Origin: Lichenicoccus roseus
Lineage (GTDB): Bacteria; Pseudomonadota; Alphaproteobacteria; Acetobacterales; Acetobacteraceae
NCBI RefSeq assembly: GCF_005844085.1
Contig: NZ_VCDI01000001.1
Coordinates: 62,001-126,000 of the forward strand
Direction of reading: 5' to 3'
DNA length: 64,000 nt
The position numbers and the translations under genes are program-made. Within the stretch, counting starts at the first letter, position 1. Every line of letters starts with the position of its first letter. The notes below the pieces were generated by a model. That model did no database searches. It was not told the origin of the DNA and was given only the letters and a program-made list of their open reading frames with translations. Shown here one piece after another: positions 1 to 12,883 of this stretch.

Positions 1-96
1 CAGGCTGGTCTCGATCGCGTGGAGGATCTCGTCGTCGGTGATCGCCAGCGCCTCGATGTCGAACCGGTTGAGGAAGTCGATGTAGATCGGCTGCAT
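1..96 (-). CDS. N-terminus of a probable ornithine cyclodeaminase/mu-crystallin family protein (runs off the left edge)
   Basis: A leftward reading frame opens with an ATG whose first base is at 96 and stays open for 32 codons to the edge. It begins MQPIYIDFLNRFDIEAL and continues with an acidic stretch. This resembles, from memory, the N-terminus of alphaproteobacterial ornithine cyclodeaminase-family proteins (NAD-dependent deaminase or imine reductase fold). Too little is present to see the Rossmann motif. It is divergent from the MFS transporter at 180, with about 83 bases between the starts, so the two may share a control region. The coding call is fairly sure; the family is a guess. Confidence 0.45.
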   Translation of the reverse strand, partial: MQPIYIDFLNRFDIEALAITDDEILHAIETSL

Positions 97-179
97 CGTC
101 GGCGTGCTCCTGTCCGATTGGGACGGCGAATCTAGCAGGCCGCTAGCCGGGGCGGGGTCGCGCTGCTACGCCGCACCCC

Positions 180-1421
180 ATGACCGCGCGCCAGCTCCGA
201 CGCATCCGGATCGTGACGCTAGGCCTGCTGATGATCGCCGGCTGCGTCAACTATCTCGACCGGTCTGCGGTGGCGATCGCCAATGCGCCGATCCGCCAGA
301 GCCTCGGCCTGTCGCGCGCCCAAATGGGCGTGCTGCTGTCCGCCTTCTCCTGGAGCTACGGGCTCTCGCAGATCCCGGTCGGCGTGCTGATCGACCGCTA
401 CGGCCCGCGATGGCTGCTGACCCTTGGATTATGCGTCTGGTCGTGCGCGCAGGCCGCCGCCGGCTTCGCGGGCGGGCTGGGCAGCTTCGTCACCGCACGG
501 CTGGCGCTCGGCGTCGGCGAATCGCCGCTCTATCTGGCCGGAACCAAGGCCTGCACCGCCTGGTGGGGTCCGGGCAGCCGCGCGCTGCCGATCGGCATCT
601 TCAACGCCTCCTCGGCGCTCGGCCCGGCGATCGCCCCGCCCATCCTGACCGTGCTGATCCTCGGCCTGGGCTGGCGGGCCGCCTTCGTGGTGATCGGCGC
701 GCTCGGACTGCTCGTGGCAGTGGCCTGGCATGCGCTGTACCGCGATCCGCACGCGGACCACCAGCCGGACCAGCCGCAGGACCGCATGCCGGAACGGACG
801 GTCGCGACCACCGGCCCGGGAGACGGCTGGCGCGCCCTGCTGCGCACCCGGACCAGCTGGAGCATGGCGACCGGCTTCTTCGGCGTGATCTACCTGACCT
901 GGCTCTACGGCGCCTGGCTACCGGACTACCTGCACAGCGTGCTGCATCTGTCGCTGCATCAGGTCGGCATCTGGGCGGCGGTGCCGCAGCTCTGCGGCTT
1001 CGGCGGCGCGCTGCTCGGCGGCGCGGTGTCGCACGCGCTCGGACGCAGGGGGGTGGCGCCGGTCGCCGCCTGCGTCCGTCCGCTGGTCGCCGGATTGCTG
1101 CTCGCCGCGGCGGCGACCGCGGCGCTCGCCCTGTGCCGTTCGGCATGGCCGGCGATCCTGCTGTCCAGCCTCGCCCTGTTCTGCGCCAACCTCGCCTCCT
1201 CCTGCGGCTGGGCGCTGGCGGCGGTGGCGACCGGGCCTGCCTCGGTGGCGACGCTGGAGGCGATCCAGAATGTCGGCGGCTCGCTCGGCGGCGCGCTGGC
1301 GCCGATGCTCACCGGCCTGTTGATCGACGAGACGCAATCGTTCTCGGCCGCCCTGTTCACCGGTGCCGCCGTCGCCGTTGCATCCGCCCTGATCTACGCA
1401 ACCGGAATGCGCGCACGCTGA
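180..1421 (+). CDS. MFS transporter, anion:cation symporter (ACS)-like
   Basis: This 413-residue protein has about 12 hydrophobic segments, the normal size for the major facilitator superfamily. The cytoplasmic loop between TM2 and TM3 carries the MFS signature GVLIDRYGPR near residues 67-76. TM1 contains NYLDRSAVAIA, typical of the ACS family (ExuT, GudP and tartrate-type organic acid:H+ symporters). The substrate is probably a sugar acid or other organic anion, inferred from the family only. The ATG at 180 places TM1 correctly. The partial gene upstream is divergent, and a hairpin with no T-run lies about 40 bases after the stop. Confidence 0.88.
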   Translation: MTARQLRRIRIVTLGLLMIAGCVNYLDRSAVAIANAPIRQSLGLSRAQMGVLLSAFSWSYGLSQIPVGVLIDRYGPRWLLTLGLCVWSCAQAAAGFAGGLGSFVTARLALGVGESPLYLAGTKACTAWWGPGSRALPIGIFNASSALGPAIAPPILTVLILGLGWRAAFVVIGALGLLVAVAWHALYRDPHADHQPDQPQDRMPERTVATTGPGDGWRALLRTRTSWSMATGFFGVIYLTWLYGAWLPDYLHSVLHLSLHQVGIWAAVPQLCGFGGALLGGAVSHALGRRGVAPVAACVRPLVAGLLLAAAATAALALCRSAWPAILLSSLALFCANLASSCGWALAAVATGPASVATLEAIQNVGGSLGGALAPMLTGLLIDETQSFSAALFTGAAVAVASALIYATGMRAR

Positions 1422-1460
1422 CGACGGGACGGTCCGGTCAGGCCCGAACGCGTTTCAGCC

Positions 1461-1495
1461 TGTCCCCGAGACGGACCGCGGCAAAGTCGGGGACA
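1461..1495. repeat. 9-bp perfect inverted repeat downstream of the MFS gene
   Basis: TGTCCCCGA at 1461-1469 is repeated in inverted form as TCGGGGACA at 1487-1495, with a 17-base loop. No T-run follows, so it is not a classic intrinsic terminator. It could be a processing or termination hairpin for the MFS transcript, or the end of a degenerate element, since the next 170 bases resemble no gene and lead into a truncated pseudogene. Confidence 0.5.
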
Positions 1496-1667
1496 CCCGC
1501 ACCTCCAAGGGCAATCCACCCCGGCTGGCATCGATGAGATCCACCGGCACCGGTTCGGGCTCGGATTGCGTCAGGATCAGGCGGAGCGAGCCTCTGTGGA
1601 GGGCATCGTCGCACTGGTAGTGGAGCACCCTGGTCACCCCGGTACCCCGGGATGCGGACCCGACCGC

Positions 1668-2019
1668 GGCCTTGGCAACCTCTCGGGGAACGACCGGGCG
1701 GCGCTGATCCTGATGGACTACCCGAACCGCAGCAGGATGAAGCTGTACGCCCGCGTCGGGACACGCGGCCTCGCTGCCGATCCGGAGCCCGCCGCGCGGC
1801 TTGCCACCCCGGGCTGCAAGGGGAAGGTGGAGCGCGGATTCCTGCTTCCCCTGGAGCATCTCGACTGGAACTGCCCGCAGCACGTCGTGCCGCGTTTCGC
1901 CGGGCGCGAGATCGCGGCCGCACCCCAGCCGATGCGGGCCCGGGCTCGATGCGCTGGAAGCGGATGATGCCGTCTTGCAAGCCGAGCTGGCGGCGTCCGC
2001 AGGCCGCCGCCACGTGTGA
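1668..2019 (+). pseudogene. Remnant of a pyridoxamine 5'-phosphate oxidase-like FMN-binding protein
   Basis: From about 1668 the frame reads GLGNLSGNDRAALILMDYPN, then KLYARV, then FLLPLEHLDWNCPQHVVPRF. These match the C-terminal half of the PNPOx-like (split-barrel FMN) flavoprotein family of roughly 200 residues. The N-terminal half (about 90 residues) is missing: upstream sequence in this frame is unrelated. Near 1945 the frame breaks. After MRARAR it closes at a TGA, while the expected ending LDALEADDAVLQAEL continues in the neighbouring frame to a stop at 2017-2019, consistent with one extra base. With a 5' deletion and a 3' frameshift, this is decayed DNA. The region 1496-1667 holds nothing I can identify. 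Confidence 0.75.
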
Positions 2020-2052
2020 CACCGCCACCCCGCTTCCTGCATAAGGCGGCGC

Positions 2053-3621
2053 ATGATCAAGGGCATCCTCACTGTCGGCGGCTGGACCATGGCGAGCCGC
2101 ATCCTCGGGCTGGTGCGCGACCGCCTGCTCGCCACCTACATGGGCGTGGGTCCGGCCCAGGATGCCTTCCAGGTCGCGGTGCGGCTGCCCAACATGTTCC
2201 GCCGGCTGTTCGGCGAGGGCGCCTTCAACGCCGCCTTCGTGCCGCTGTTCTCGTCGCTGCTGGCACGCGAGGGGCACGATACCGCGCGACGCTTCGCCCG
2301 CGAGGCGATGGCGGTGCTCGGCTTCTGGCTGCTCGGCATCACCGTGCTCGGCGAGATCTTCATGCCGCAACTGATGTACGTGATCGGCTCCGGCCTCGCC
2401 CGTAACCCGGCCACCTTCGCGCTCGCCGTCGAACTCGCCCGCATCACCTTCCCCTACCTGATGCTGATCTGCCTGGCCGCCCTGGTCTCCGGGGTGCTGA
2501 ACGGGCTCGACCGTTTCGGCACCGCGTCGTTCGCCTACGTCGCCTTCAACCTGGTCGGCATCGCCTGCATCGTCTGGCTGACGCCGCACGTGCCGAGCGT
2601 CGCCATCGCCGCCGCCTGGGGCTTCACGCTGTCGGGCGTGGTGCAGCTCGGCATCCTGCTGGTGGGCAGCCACCGCGCCGGCATGGGGCTGGGGCTGCCG
2701 CGGCCACGGCTGACGCCGGACATGCGCGAACTGATGCGGCGCATGGTGCCCGGCCTGGTCGGCAGCGGCATCAGCCAGCTCAACCTCACCGTCGACACGC
2801 TGATCGCCACCTGGCTGCCGCCCGGCAGCCTGTCGCTGATGTATTTCGCCGACCGCCTCAACCAGCTGCCGCTCGGCGTGCTCGGCAACGCGGCGGGCAC
2901 CACCATGCTGCCGGTGCTGACCCGCGAGGTGCAGACCGGCCAGGTCGAGGCTGCCCACCGCACCCAGAACCGCGCCATCGAATACGGCCTGATCCTGACC
3001 CTGCCGGCGGCGTTCGCACTGGCCTCGCTCGCGGTGCCGCTGATGGCGACCCTGTTCGAATCCGGTGCGTTTACCGCGCACGCCGCCGTGCTCTCCGCCC
3101 AATCCTTGTGCGGATATGCACTCGGTCTGCCGTTCTTCGTGCTGGTGAAGGTGCTGTCGCCAGCCTTCTTCGCGCGCGGCGACACCGGCACGCCGGTGCG
3201 GATCGGCATCAGCACGCTGGTGATCAACTTCGCGCTCAACCTCGCGCTGATGCGTCCCCTCGCCCATATCGGACCGCCACTGGCAAGTTCGCTGGCCGCC
3301 ATCCTCAATACCGGCCTGCTTGGCGGTTTCCTGCTGCGCCGCGGCTGGCTGCGGCCGGACCGGGTGCTGCTCTGGCGGCTGGCACGCGTGCTGCTCGCTT
3401 CGATCGCCATGGCAGCGATCCTGCTCGTTGCGCAATCGATGCTCACCACGCCGGTGATCCACATGCACGGCGGCCGCCGTCTGCTGGTGCTCACCGGGCT
3501 GATCGCGCTTGGCCTGGCGAGCTACGCGGCGGCGCTGCAGATCCTCGGCATCAAAGTCGCCGATCAGGTCCGGCGGCAATTCCGGCGGCGCGTGCCGACG
3601 CGGCGGGCCGGACCGATCTGA
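2053..3621 (+). CDS. murJ: Lipid II flippase MurJ (MviN)
   Basis: This 522-residue polytopic membrane protein is the usual size for MurJ, which flips the peptidoglycan precursor lipid II across the inner membrane. The N-terminus shows the family hallmarks: SRILGLVRDRLLATYMG near residues 16-30, DAFQVAVRLPNMFRRLFGEG, and FNAAFVPLFS, which line the central cavity with conserved arginines and acidic residues. About 14 hydrophobic segments follow, and the C-terminus is short and basic. The ATG at 2053 is preceded by a purine-rich AAGGCGGCG. It stands alone on its strand between a pseudogene and the porin, and is expected to be essential. Confidence 0.96.
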   Translation: MIKGILTVGGWTMASRILGLVRDRLLATYMGVGPAQDAFQVAVRLPNMFRRLFGEGAFNAAFVPLFSSLLAREGHDTARRFAREAMAVLGFWLLGITVLGEIFMPQLMYVIGSGLARNPATFALAVELARITFPYLMLICLAALVSGVLNGLDRFGTASFAYVAFNLVGIACIVWLTPHVPSVAIAAAWGFTLSGVVQLGILLVGSHRAGMGLGLPRPRLTPDMRELMRRMVPGLVGSGISQLNLTVDTLIATWLPPGSLSLMYFADRLNQLPLGVLGNAAGTTMLPVLTREVQTGQVEAAHRTQNRAIEYGLILTLPAAFALASLAVPLMATLFESGAFTAHAAVLSAQSLCGYALGLPFFVLVKVLSPAFFARGDTGTPVRIGISTLVINFALNLALMRPLAHIGPPLASSLAAILNTGLLGGFLLRRGWLRPDRVLLWRLARVLLASIAMAAILLVAQSMLTTPVIHMHGGRRLLVLTGLIALGLASYAAALQILGIKVADQVRRQFRRRVPTRRAGPI

Positions 3622-3818
3622 CGTAAAAGAGCAATATCTATTGCGGGGTGTTGTCAGAAAGAACTGGTAAGCCCGGACGCTGATTTCCTGTCATTTGTTC
3701 CATTTTGGTCTGTTTCCTGCATAGGCGGCTCCAGGCTCCGGATGGCAAGATGCTGCCGGAACCCGACGTCGATGCGCAGGTGTCGCCGCCCGGTGCCGCA
3801 CAACAGGATGAAAGCAGA
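3622..3818. other. Relatively AT-rich non-coding leader before the porin gene
   Basis: The 197 bases between murJ and the porin ATG are clearly richer in A+T than the rest of the window, especially 3622-3720, as expected for a promoter and 5' leader. I could not fix a convincing -35/-10 pair. An upstream in-frame GTG at 3705 exists but would put 38 non-signal residues before the signal peptide, so I treat this stretch as untranslated. Confidence 0.5.
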
Positions 3819-5183
3819 ATGAAGCAAGTTCACTTGGCGTCATTCACGGCCGCACGCAGCAGCCGTTCGTTCCGCCGGGCATTGTATCTCGGTGTCGCCG
3901 TAGTCACCGCCGGACCGTTCGCGGCGTCGGCCCAGACGGTGCCCCAGGCCTCGCCCGCGACGACGGTACCGAACCCGGCCTCGAGCGCCGCGACACCACC
4001 CGCCGCCGGGCCTGCCCCTGCCACCGCGGCAGCGCCGGCTGGGCCGCCGGGAAGCTGGGCCAGCACGATCACCTGGGGCCTGCAGGCCGACGGCGGCATC
4101 CAGGGCAACGGCGACCGCCCCGCAGACGGCCTCAACTACGGCCGCCTGTTCGACGACAAGGCCAACACCGTGCTGCTCAACCAGATCCAGGCCACGGTGA
4201 CCCGGCCAATCAATTCCGGCGCCACCGGCTACGATTTCGGCTTCACCCTGCAGGGCACCTTCGGCACCGACGTGCGCTACCTGCACTACGACGGCGAGTT
4301 CAACTACCTCACCACCAACAGCCGCTACCAGTTCACCGTGCTGCAGGCGAACGCGCTGATGCACGCACCATGGCTCACCGCGGGCGGCATCGATTTCAAG
4401 CTCGGCCAGTTTGTCACCCCGATCGGCTACGAGACGATCGATCCGAGCACCAATCCGTTCTACTCGCACTCCTACATCTTCAATTTCGGCCCGTTCCAGC
4501 ACACCGGCCTGCTCGCCGAGTGGCACGTGAACCCGACGCTCGACATCTACGGCCAGGTCGATACCGGCGAGAGCACGACCTTCGGGGGCGGCGACAACAA
4601 CGCAGAGCCAGCCGGCCTGTTCGGCGTCGGGCTGAACAACCTGCTCGGCGGCAAGCTTACCCTGCTCGAGCTGACCCATCTCGGACCCGAGAACTCGACC
4701 CTCGTGCTGCCGAGCGCCAACAGCGCGATGCGCTACGAGAGCGACTTCATCGCCACCTACAAGGCGACCAGCAAGCTCACCTTCGTCACCGAGCTGAACT
4801 ACCAGCACGATGACGGCTACGGCGCCGACAGCTACGGCGCCGCGCAGTATATATCCTATGCGCTGACCCCGACCTGGACCGCCAACGGCCGCGCCGAGGT
4901 GTATCGCGACAATGCCGGCTTCTTCGTCTTCGCCTACCCGGGCGACCTCGATGCGATCCGTGCCCTGAAGGGGATCTCGAACACCTCGTTCACCGCAGGG
5001 CGCGCCACCTACAGCGAGTTCACCGCCGGCCTCACCTACAAGCCGTCGATCCCGCACGTGGCGCTGCTCGCCTTCCGCCCTGAGATCCGCTGGGACAAGA
5101 CCTTCAGTGGCACACGCGCCTACGACGCCGGCACCCAGACCGGAAACTTCACCTTCGGAGGCGACGTCATCCTGGGCTTCTGA
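3819..5183 (+). CDS. Outer-membrane beta-barrel porin (BBP2/OmpL-like)
   Basis: The 454-residue protein starts with a signal peptide: a basic N-terminus, then a hydrophobic stretch ending AASA|Q near residue 40. A proline/alanine-rich linker follows (about residues 40-75). The rest is regularly alternating beta-strand sequence with many Tyr, Phe, Asn and Gly, ending FTFGGDVILGF with a C-terminal Phe, the usual barrel-assembly signal. Features such as FKLGQFVTPIGYE and the central GGGDNN loop fit the putative beta-barrel porin-2 family (PF07642). It probably forms a diffusion channel in the outer membrane; the substrate cannot be told. The ATG at 3819 is chosen because the signal peptide begins there. 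Confidence 0.82.
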   Translation: MKQVHLASFTAARSSRSFRRALYLGVAVVTAGPFAASAQTVPQASPATTVPNPASSAATPPAAGPAPATAAAPAGPPGSWASTITWGLQADGGIQGNGDRPADGLNYGRLFDDKANTVLLNQIQATVTRPINSGATGYDFGFTLQGTFGTDVRYLHYDGEFNYLTTNSRYQFTVLQANALMHAPWLTAGGIDFKLGQFVTPIGYETIDPSTNPFYSHSYIFNFGPFQHTGLLAEWHVNPTLDIYGQVDTGESTTFGGGDNNAEPAGLFGVGLNNLLGGKLTLLELTHLGPENSTLVLPSANSAMRYESDFIATYKATSKLTFVTELNYQHDDGYGADSYGAAQYISYALTPTWTANGRAEVYRDNAGFFVFAYPGDLDAIRALKGISNTSFTAGRATYSEFTAGLTYKPSIPHVALLAFRPEIRWDKTFSGTRAYDAGTQTGNFTFGGDVILGF

Positions 5184-5373
5184 ACCGCAGGAGCAACGCT
5201 GCCGTCGTTCCGGTTGTCAGCCTGGAACCGTTCGCGTCCCCGGTGGTCACCGCGCGTGATCCCTGGGGCAGTACGGCCATGGCGTCTGCGACCGGCATCG
5301 TCCGGCGTCGACCAGGGACGAATCAGGGCCCTGGCCACCCGGCGCGGCACCGCCGGCGATTTCCTGAAGCGGG

Positions 5374-6078
5374 CTACCAGGGAACGGTGCGGCCCAGGTA
5401 ATCGACATAGCGCAGGCCTGGGCCGCCACGGAGGCCGGCGAGCACCTCGATCAGCTTCGGCACGCTGTCCTCGATGGCGAGCGGCGCATCCGGCCCGCCG
5501 AGATCGGTGCGCACCCAGCCCGGCGCCATCAGCACCATCGTCCTCGGGTCGCCAGCATGCCTTGCGGCGAAACTGCGCATGAAGCTGTTGAGCGCCGCCT
5601 TGCTGCCCCGATAGACCTCGCGACGCCCGACGGTGTTGTTGGCGACGCTGCCCTGCCCGGACGACATCACCCCGATCATGCCGTCGGCCGGCACGAGATC
5701 CTGCAACGCCTCGACGGCGCGCATCGGGCCGAGCGCATTGGTCAGCATGACCCGCACGAACTCCGCATCCGGCACCGTGCCCGCGGCGGCGTCCGGCTCC
5801 TCGTTGATGATGCCGGCGTTGACGAACAGGATGTCGAACCGGCGCTGCCCGAGGCGACCGCGCAAGGCCTCGATCTGGTCGGGTTCCGTGACGTCGGCGG
5901 TGTGGATCTCAAGCCGGCCCGCGTGCACCCCGAGCAGGCCGTGCAGCTTCGTCCGCTCGCCGCGCACCGTGCCGACCACCGTCCAGCCGCGCTGCAGATA
6001 GCGCTCCGCCATCGCAAGGCCGAGGCCGCGCGATGCTCCCACGAGCAGGATCGTTCCGGGTGATGATGGGTCTGGCAT
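5374..6078 (-). CDS. Short-chain dehydrogenase/reductase (SDR)
   Basis: This 234-residue NAD(P)-dependent oxidoreductase has a classical SDR layout. The glycine-rich motif GASRGLG lies near residues 14-20, and VNAG near residues 87-90 replaces the usual NNAG. A Ser in VMSSGQGS and the YRGSK motif (Tyr and Lys about 4 apart) form the catalytic centre. PGWVRTDLGG follows. The arrangement resembles the CsgA/YbbO-like small SDRs. It is divergent from the LysR regulator at 6195, the common arrangement of a LysR factor and its target. The substrate is unknown. Confidence 0.88.
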   Translation of the reverse strand: MPDPSSPGTILLVGASRGLGLAMAERYLQRGWTVVGTVRGERTKLHGLLGVHAGRLEIHTADVTEPDQIEALRGRLGQRRFDILFVNAGIINEEPDAAAGTVPDAEFVRVMLTNALGPMRAVEALQDLVPADGMIGVMSSGQGSVANNTVGRREVYRGSKAALNSFMRSFAARHAGDPRTMVLMAPGWVRTDLGGPDAPLAIEDSVPKLIEVLAGLRGGPGLRYVDYLGRTVPW

Positions 6079-6134
6079 GGTCCTGTGTCCTGTCCGGTTC
6101 CTGGATCCCCGGAGCATCGGCCTGCGCCGGACCT

Positions 6135-6156
6135 TGCGGTAGACGCGTGCGCCGCA
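6135..6156. promoter_or_regulatory. Inverted repeat in the SDR/LysR intergenic region
   Basis: TGCGG at 6135-6139 and CCGCA at 6152-6156 form a dyad with a 12-base spacer, in the 116 bases between the divergent SDR and LysR starts. Its size and position are what a LysR-type operator would need. It is a short motif in GC-rich DNA and could occur by chance. Confidence 0.25.
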
Positions 6157-6194
6157 GTCGATTGTTGCACCGGGCGCCATGCTAGCGTCTGTCC

Positions 6195-7127
<933 letters not shown>

Positions 7128-7138
7128 AACCCCGCCGC

Positions 7139-9775
<2,637 letters not shown>

Positions 9776-9817
9776 TGCGCCTGTCCCGCGGGAGGCATCT
9801 GCGCTAGGGTCGAAGGG

Positions 9818-12800
9818 ATGCCGACCTCAAACCCTAGCGCACGCAGCGATGCCGGGCGCCCCGCCCCCGGGCCGGACGCTGCGCGGATCGCGGAACCCGA
9901 TACGATGAGGCACGGCAAGGCGTTGCGCGAGGCGCAGCTTGTATTGTCGGCGGCGCTGGCTCGTCCGGCTGATGCCACCGGCCCGGTGCCGCGCGACGTG
10001 GCGCTCGGCCTGTTCCGCCGCCATCTGTCGCGCATCCAGCAGTCCGTGCGCGACAGCTTCGAGAGCCAGTCGCTGTCCGGCGTCGAAGCGGCGAGCCAGC
10101 TCTCGGCCCTGACCGACGGGCTGATCGTCGCCCTTCACGAATACACCGTCTCCCGGCTTGCGGACGAAGCCGATCCTGCCGAGCCGCCGCAGGCGATCAG
10201 CATCGGCGCCACCGGCGGCTATGGCCGCGGCCTGCTGGCGCCGTTCAGCGACATCGACCTGCTGTTCCTGACCGAGGAGGCGCCCTCCCCGTCGGTTCTC
10301 GGCGCCATCGAGTTCATCCTGTATTTCCTGTGGGATCTCGGCCTCAAGGTCGGGCACGCCACCCGCACCGTCGCGCAATGCATCGAGGAGGCGGCGGTCG
10401 ACACCACCGTCCGCACCACCCTGCTGGATGCCAGGCTGCTGAGCGGCGACGCCGCCTTGTTCGCGATGTTCCAGGCCCGCTACATCGTCGCCTGCATGGA
10501 GGCGGGGCCGGCCGGCTTCATCGCCGACAAGCAGCGCGAGCGCAGCCTGCGTCACGAGCGTTACGGCGAGAGCCCCTTCCTGGTCGAGCCCAATATCAAG
10601 GAAGGCCGCGGCGGACTGCGCGACATGCAGACGCTGTACTGGCTGTGCCGCTACGTGTTCGGCCGCGGCGAGCCGCGCCAGCTGGTCGGCATCGCGGCGC
10701 AGGGTGCGGACCAGGCAGGCGGCGGACTGCTGACCGAGCAGGAAGCCAAGCGCGCCCGCCGGTCGTGGGACTTCCTGTGGACGGTGCGCTTCCACCTGCA
10801 CTACATCGCCGGCCGCGCCGAGGAGCGCCTCACCTTCGACATGCAGCCGGTGGTGGGCGCCCGCATGGGCTACACCCGCCATGGCCGCCAGGTCGGTGTC
10901 GAGCGCTTCATGCGGCACTATTTCCTCACCGCACGCGAGGTGATGCGCCTCACCCATGTGCTGGAGCCGGCGGTGCTGCGGCAGGCGCTGGGCACTCCGG
11001 CGCAGGCCGGCGAGACCGATGCCGCGATGCGCGCCGCCGGCTTCATGCTGTCCGATGGCCAGATCCTGCCGGCGCCGGAAACCGATTTCGACCGCGATCC
11101 GATCCGCATGCTGCGCCTGCTGGCGCTGGCCCGCGAGCGCAACCTGCCGCTGCATCCGATGGCGATGCACGAGCTGATCCGGTGCGAGCGCCGCGCCGCC
11201 ACCCTGCGTGGCGATCCGGAGGCCGCCGCCCTGCTGCTGTCGTTGATCTGCGGCGACCGCCCGGCCCGCCGCGAGGCTGCCGCCGCCGCCGGCCGGGAGG
11301 CGCCCACGGTGCCGCCGCGCGACCGCAAGCAGCCCGCTCCGGTCGAGGTTCCGGGCCGTCCGCATGGCGCGCGCTGGCTGCATGTGCTGAACGAGACCGG
11401 CCTGCTCGGCCGGCTGATCCCGCCCTGGTCGCGCATCGTCGGCCAGATGCAGTTCGACACCTATCATGTGTTCACCGTCGACGAGCACACCATCGAGGCG
11501 GTGCGTATCCTCGGCACGCTGGAAGCCGGCGCGCTGGCCAACGAGACTCCGGTGGCCAACGGCCTGGTCGAGGACCTGCAGTCGCGCCGCGCGCTCTATG
11601 TCGCGGCGCTGCTGCACGACATCGCCAAGGGACGCGGCGGCGACCATTCCGAACTCGGCTCCGAGCTGGCGCTCGAGATCTGTCCACAGCTCGGCCTGAC
11701 CGCCGAGGAAACCGAGACCGTCTCCTGGCTGGTGCTGCATCACCTGCTGCTCAGCCAGACCGCGTTCCGGCGCGACATCGACGATCCCAAGACCATCCTG
11801 GATCTCGCCGACACCATCCAGTCGCCGGAGCGGCTCAAGCTGCTGCTGCTGCTGACCATCGTCGACATGCGCGCGGTGTCCGGCAAGGTCTGGAACGCCT
11901 GGAAGGCGGCGTTGCTGCGCGAACTGTACACGCGCGTCGCCGAAGTGCTGGCCGGCGGCCTCGCCACCACCGAGCGCGACATAAGGGTTGCGCGCGCCAA
12001 GGACGAGGCCACCGCGCTGCTGCAGGAGGACGGCTTCTCGGAGGCCGAGACCGAGCGCTTCCTGTCGCTGGGCTATGGCGGCTATTGGCTCTCGTTCGAC
12101 AGCGAGGCGCATCAGCGCCATGCCCGCATGATACGCGACAGCGAGCAGCGGGCGTCGGCGCTGACCGTCGAGACGCAGCCGCTGCCGGCCCGCGCCGTCA
12201 CGGAAGTGACCGTCTACACCAACGACCATGCCGGCCTGTTCTCGCATATCGCCGGCGCGCTGGCGGTGGCGGGCGCCTCGATCGTCGATGCGCGCATCCA
12301 CACCATGACCAACGGCATGGCGCTGGACACGTTCTGGATCCAGGACGCCACCGACGGCACCTTCGATGCACCGCATCGCCTCGCCCGGCTGTCGAGCCTG
12401 GTCGAGCAGGCGCTGGCCGGCCGGCTGGATCTCGCCGGCGAGATCTCGAAGGCGTCGCGCGGCGTGATGGCGCGGCGCATGCGGGCGATCCACGTGCCGC
12501 CGCGGGTGGTGATCGACAACCGTGCGTCGAACACCCACACCGTCATCGAGGTGAACGGCCGCGACCGCCCGGGCCTGCTGCACGACGTCACCAACGCGAT
12601 GAGCCAGCAGGGCATGCAGATCGCCTCCGCCCACATCACCACCTACGGCGTGCGCGCGGTCGACGTGTTCTACGTCAAGGACGTGTTCGGCCTGAAGGTG
12701 TCCAACGAGCGCAAGCTGCACGACCTGCGCGAGGCGCTGCTGCTGGTGCTGACACGCGCCGAGGAAGCGGTGGTGCTGCCAGCTTCCGGCGCGGTGCGAC

Positions 12801-12829
12801 GCAGCAAGAACGGCACCGAGGCGGCCTGA
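9818..12829 (+). CDS. glnD: Bifunctional PII uridylyltransferase/uridylyl-removing enzyme GlnD
   Basis: GlnD senses glutamine and adds or removes UMP on PII proteins, controlling nitrogen assimilation. The 1003-residue protein shows all domains. The nucleotidyltransferase has GGYGRG and SDIDLLF (about residues 131-149). A helical domain carries NIKEGRGGLRDMQT. An HD hydrolase is seen at HDIAKGRGGDHSELG (about residues 600-615). Two C-terminal ACT domains begin near residues 797 and 906 (VYTNDHAGLFSHIAGAL and VNGRDRPGLLHDV). A low-complexity N-terminal extension of about 30 residues is typical of alphaproteobacteria. It follows mutS by 42 bases in the same direction. Confidence 0.96.
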   Translation: MPTSNPSARSDAGRPAPGPDAARIAEPDTMRHGKALREAQLVLSAALARPADATGPVPRDVALGLFRRHLSRIQQSVRDSFESQSLSGVEAASQLSALTDGLIVALHEYTVSRLADEADPAEPPQAISIGATGGYGRGLLAPFSDIDLLFLTEEAPSPSVLGAIEFILYFLWDLGLKVGHATRTVAQCIEEAAVDTTVRTTLLDARLLSGDAALFAMFQARYIVACMEAGPAGFIADKQRERSLRHERYGESPFLVEPNIKEGRGGLRDMQTLYWLCRYVFGRGEPRQLVGIAAQGADQAGGGLLTEQEAKRARRSWDFLWTVRFHLHYIAGRAEERLTFDMQPVVGARMGYTRHGRQVGVERFMRHYFLTAREVMRLTHVLEPAVLRQALGTPAQAGETDAAMRAAGFMLSDGQILPAPETDFDRDPIRMLRLLALARERNLPLHPMAMHELIRCERRAATLRGDPEAAALLLSLICGDRPARREAAAAAGREAPTVPPRDRKQPAPVEVPGRPHGARWLHVLNETGLLGRLIPPWSRIVGQMQFDTYHVFTVDEHTIEAVRILGTLEAGALANETPVANGLVEDLQSRRALYVAALLHDIAKGRGGDHSELGSELALEICPQLGLTAEETETVSWLVLHHLLLSQTAFRRDIDDPKTILDLADTIQSPERLKLLLLLTIVDMRAVSGKVWNAWKAALLRELYTRVAEVLAGGLATTERDIRVARAKDEATALLQEDGFSEAETERFLSLGYGGYWLSFDSEAHQRHARMIRDSEQRASALTVETQPLPARAVTEVTVYTNDHAGLFSHIAGALAVAGASIVDARIHTMTNGMALDTFWIQDATDGTFDAPHRLARLSSLVEQALAGRLDLAGEISKASRGVMARRMRAIHVPPRVVIDNRASNTHTVIEVNGRDRPGLLHDVTNAMSQQGMQIASAHITTYGVRAVDVFYVKDVFGLKVSNERKLHDLREALLLVLTRAEEAVVLPASGAVRRSKNGTEAA

Positions 12830-12883
12830 CGCGTTCCATCGGATCCCGACCTTGACGATCCTGGTTGCACCGGCGTGGCTCCG

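Noticed and set aside
1438-3579. A 713-codon minus-strand open frame under murJ
   Set aside because: murJ is unmistakable on the other strand, and the shadow has no motif.
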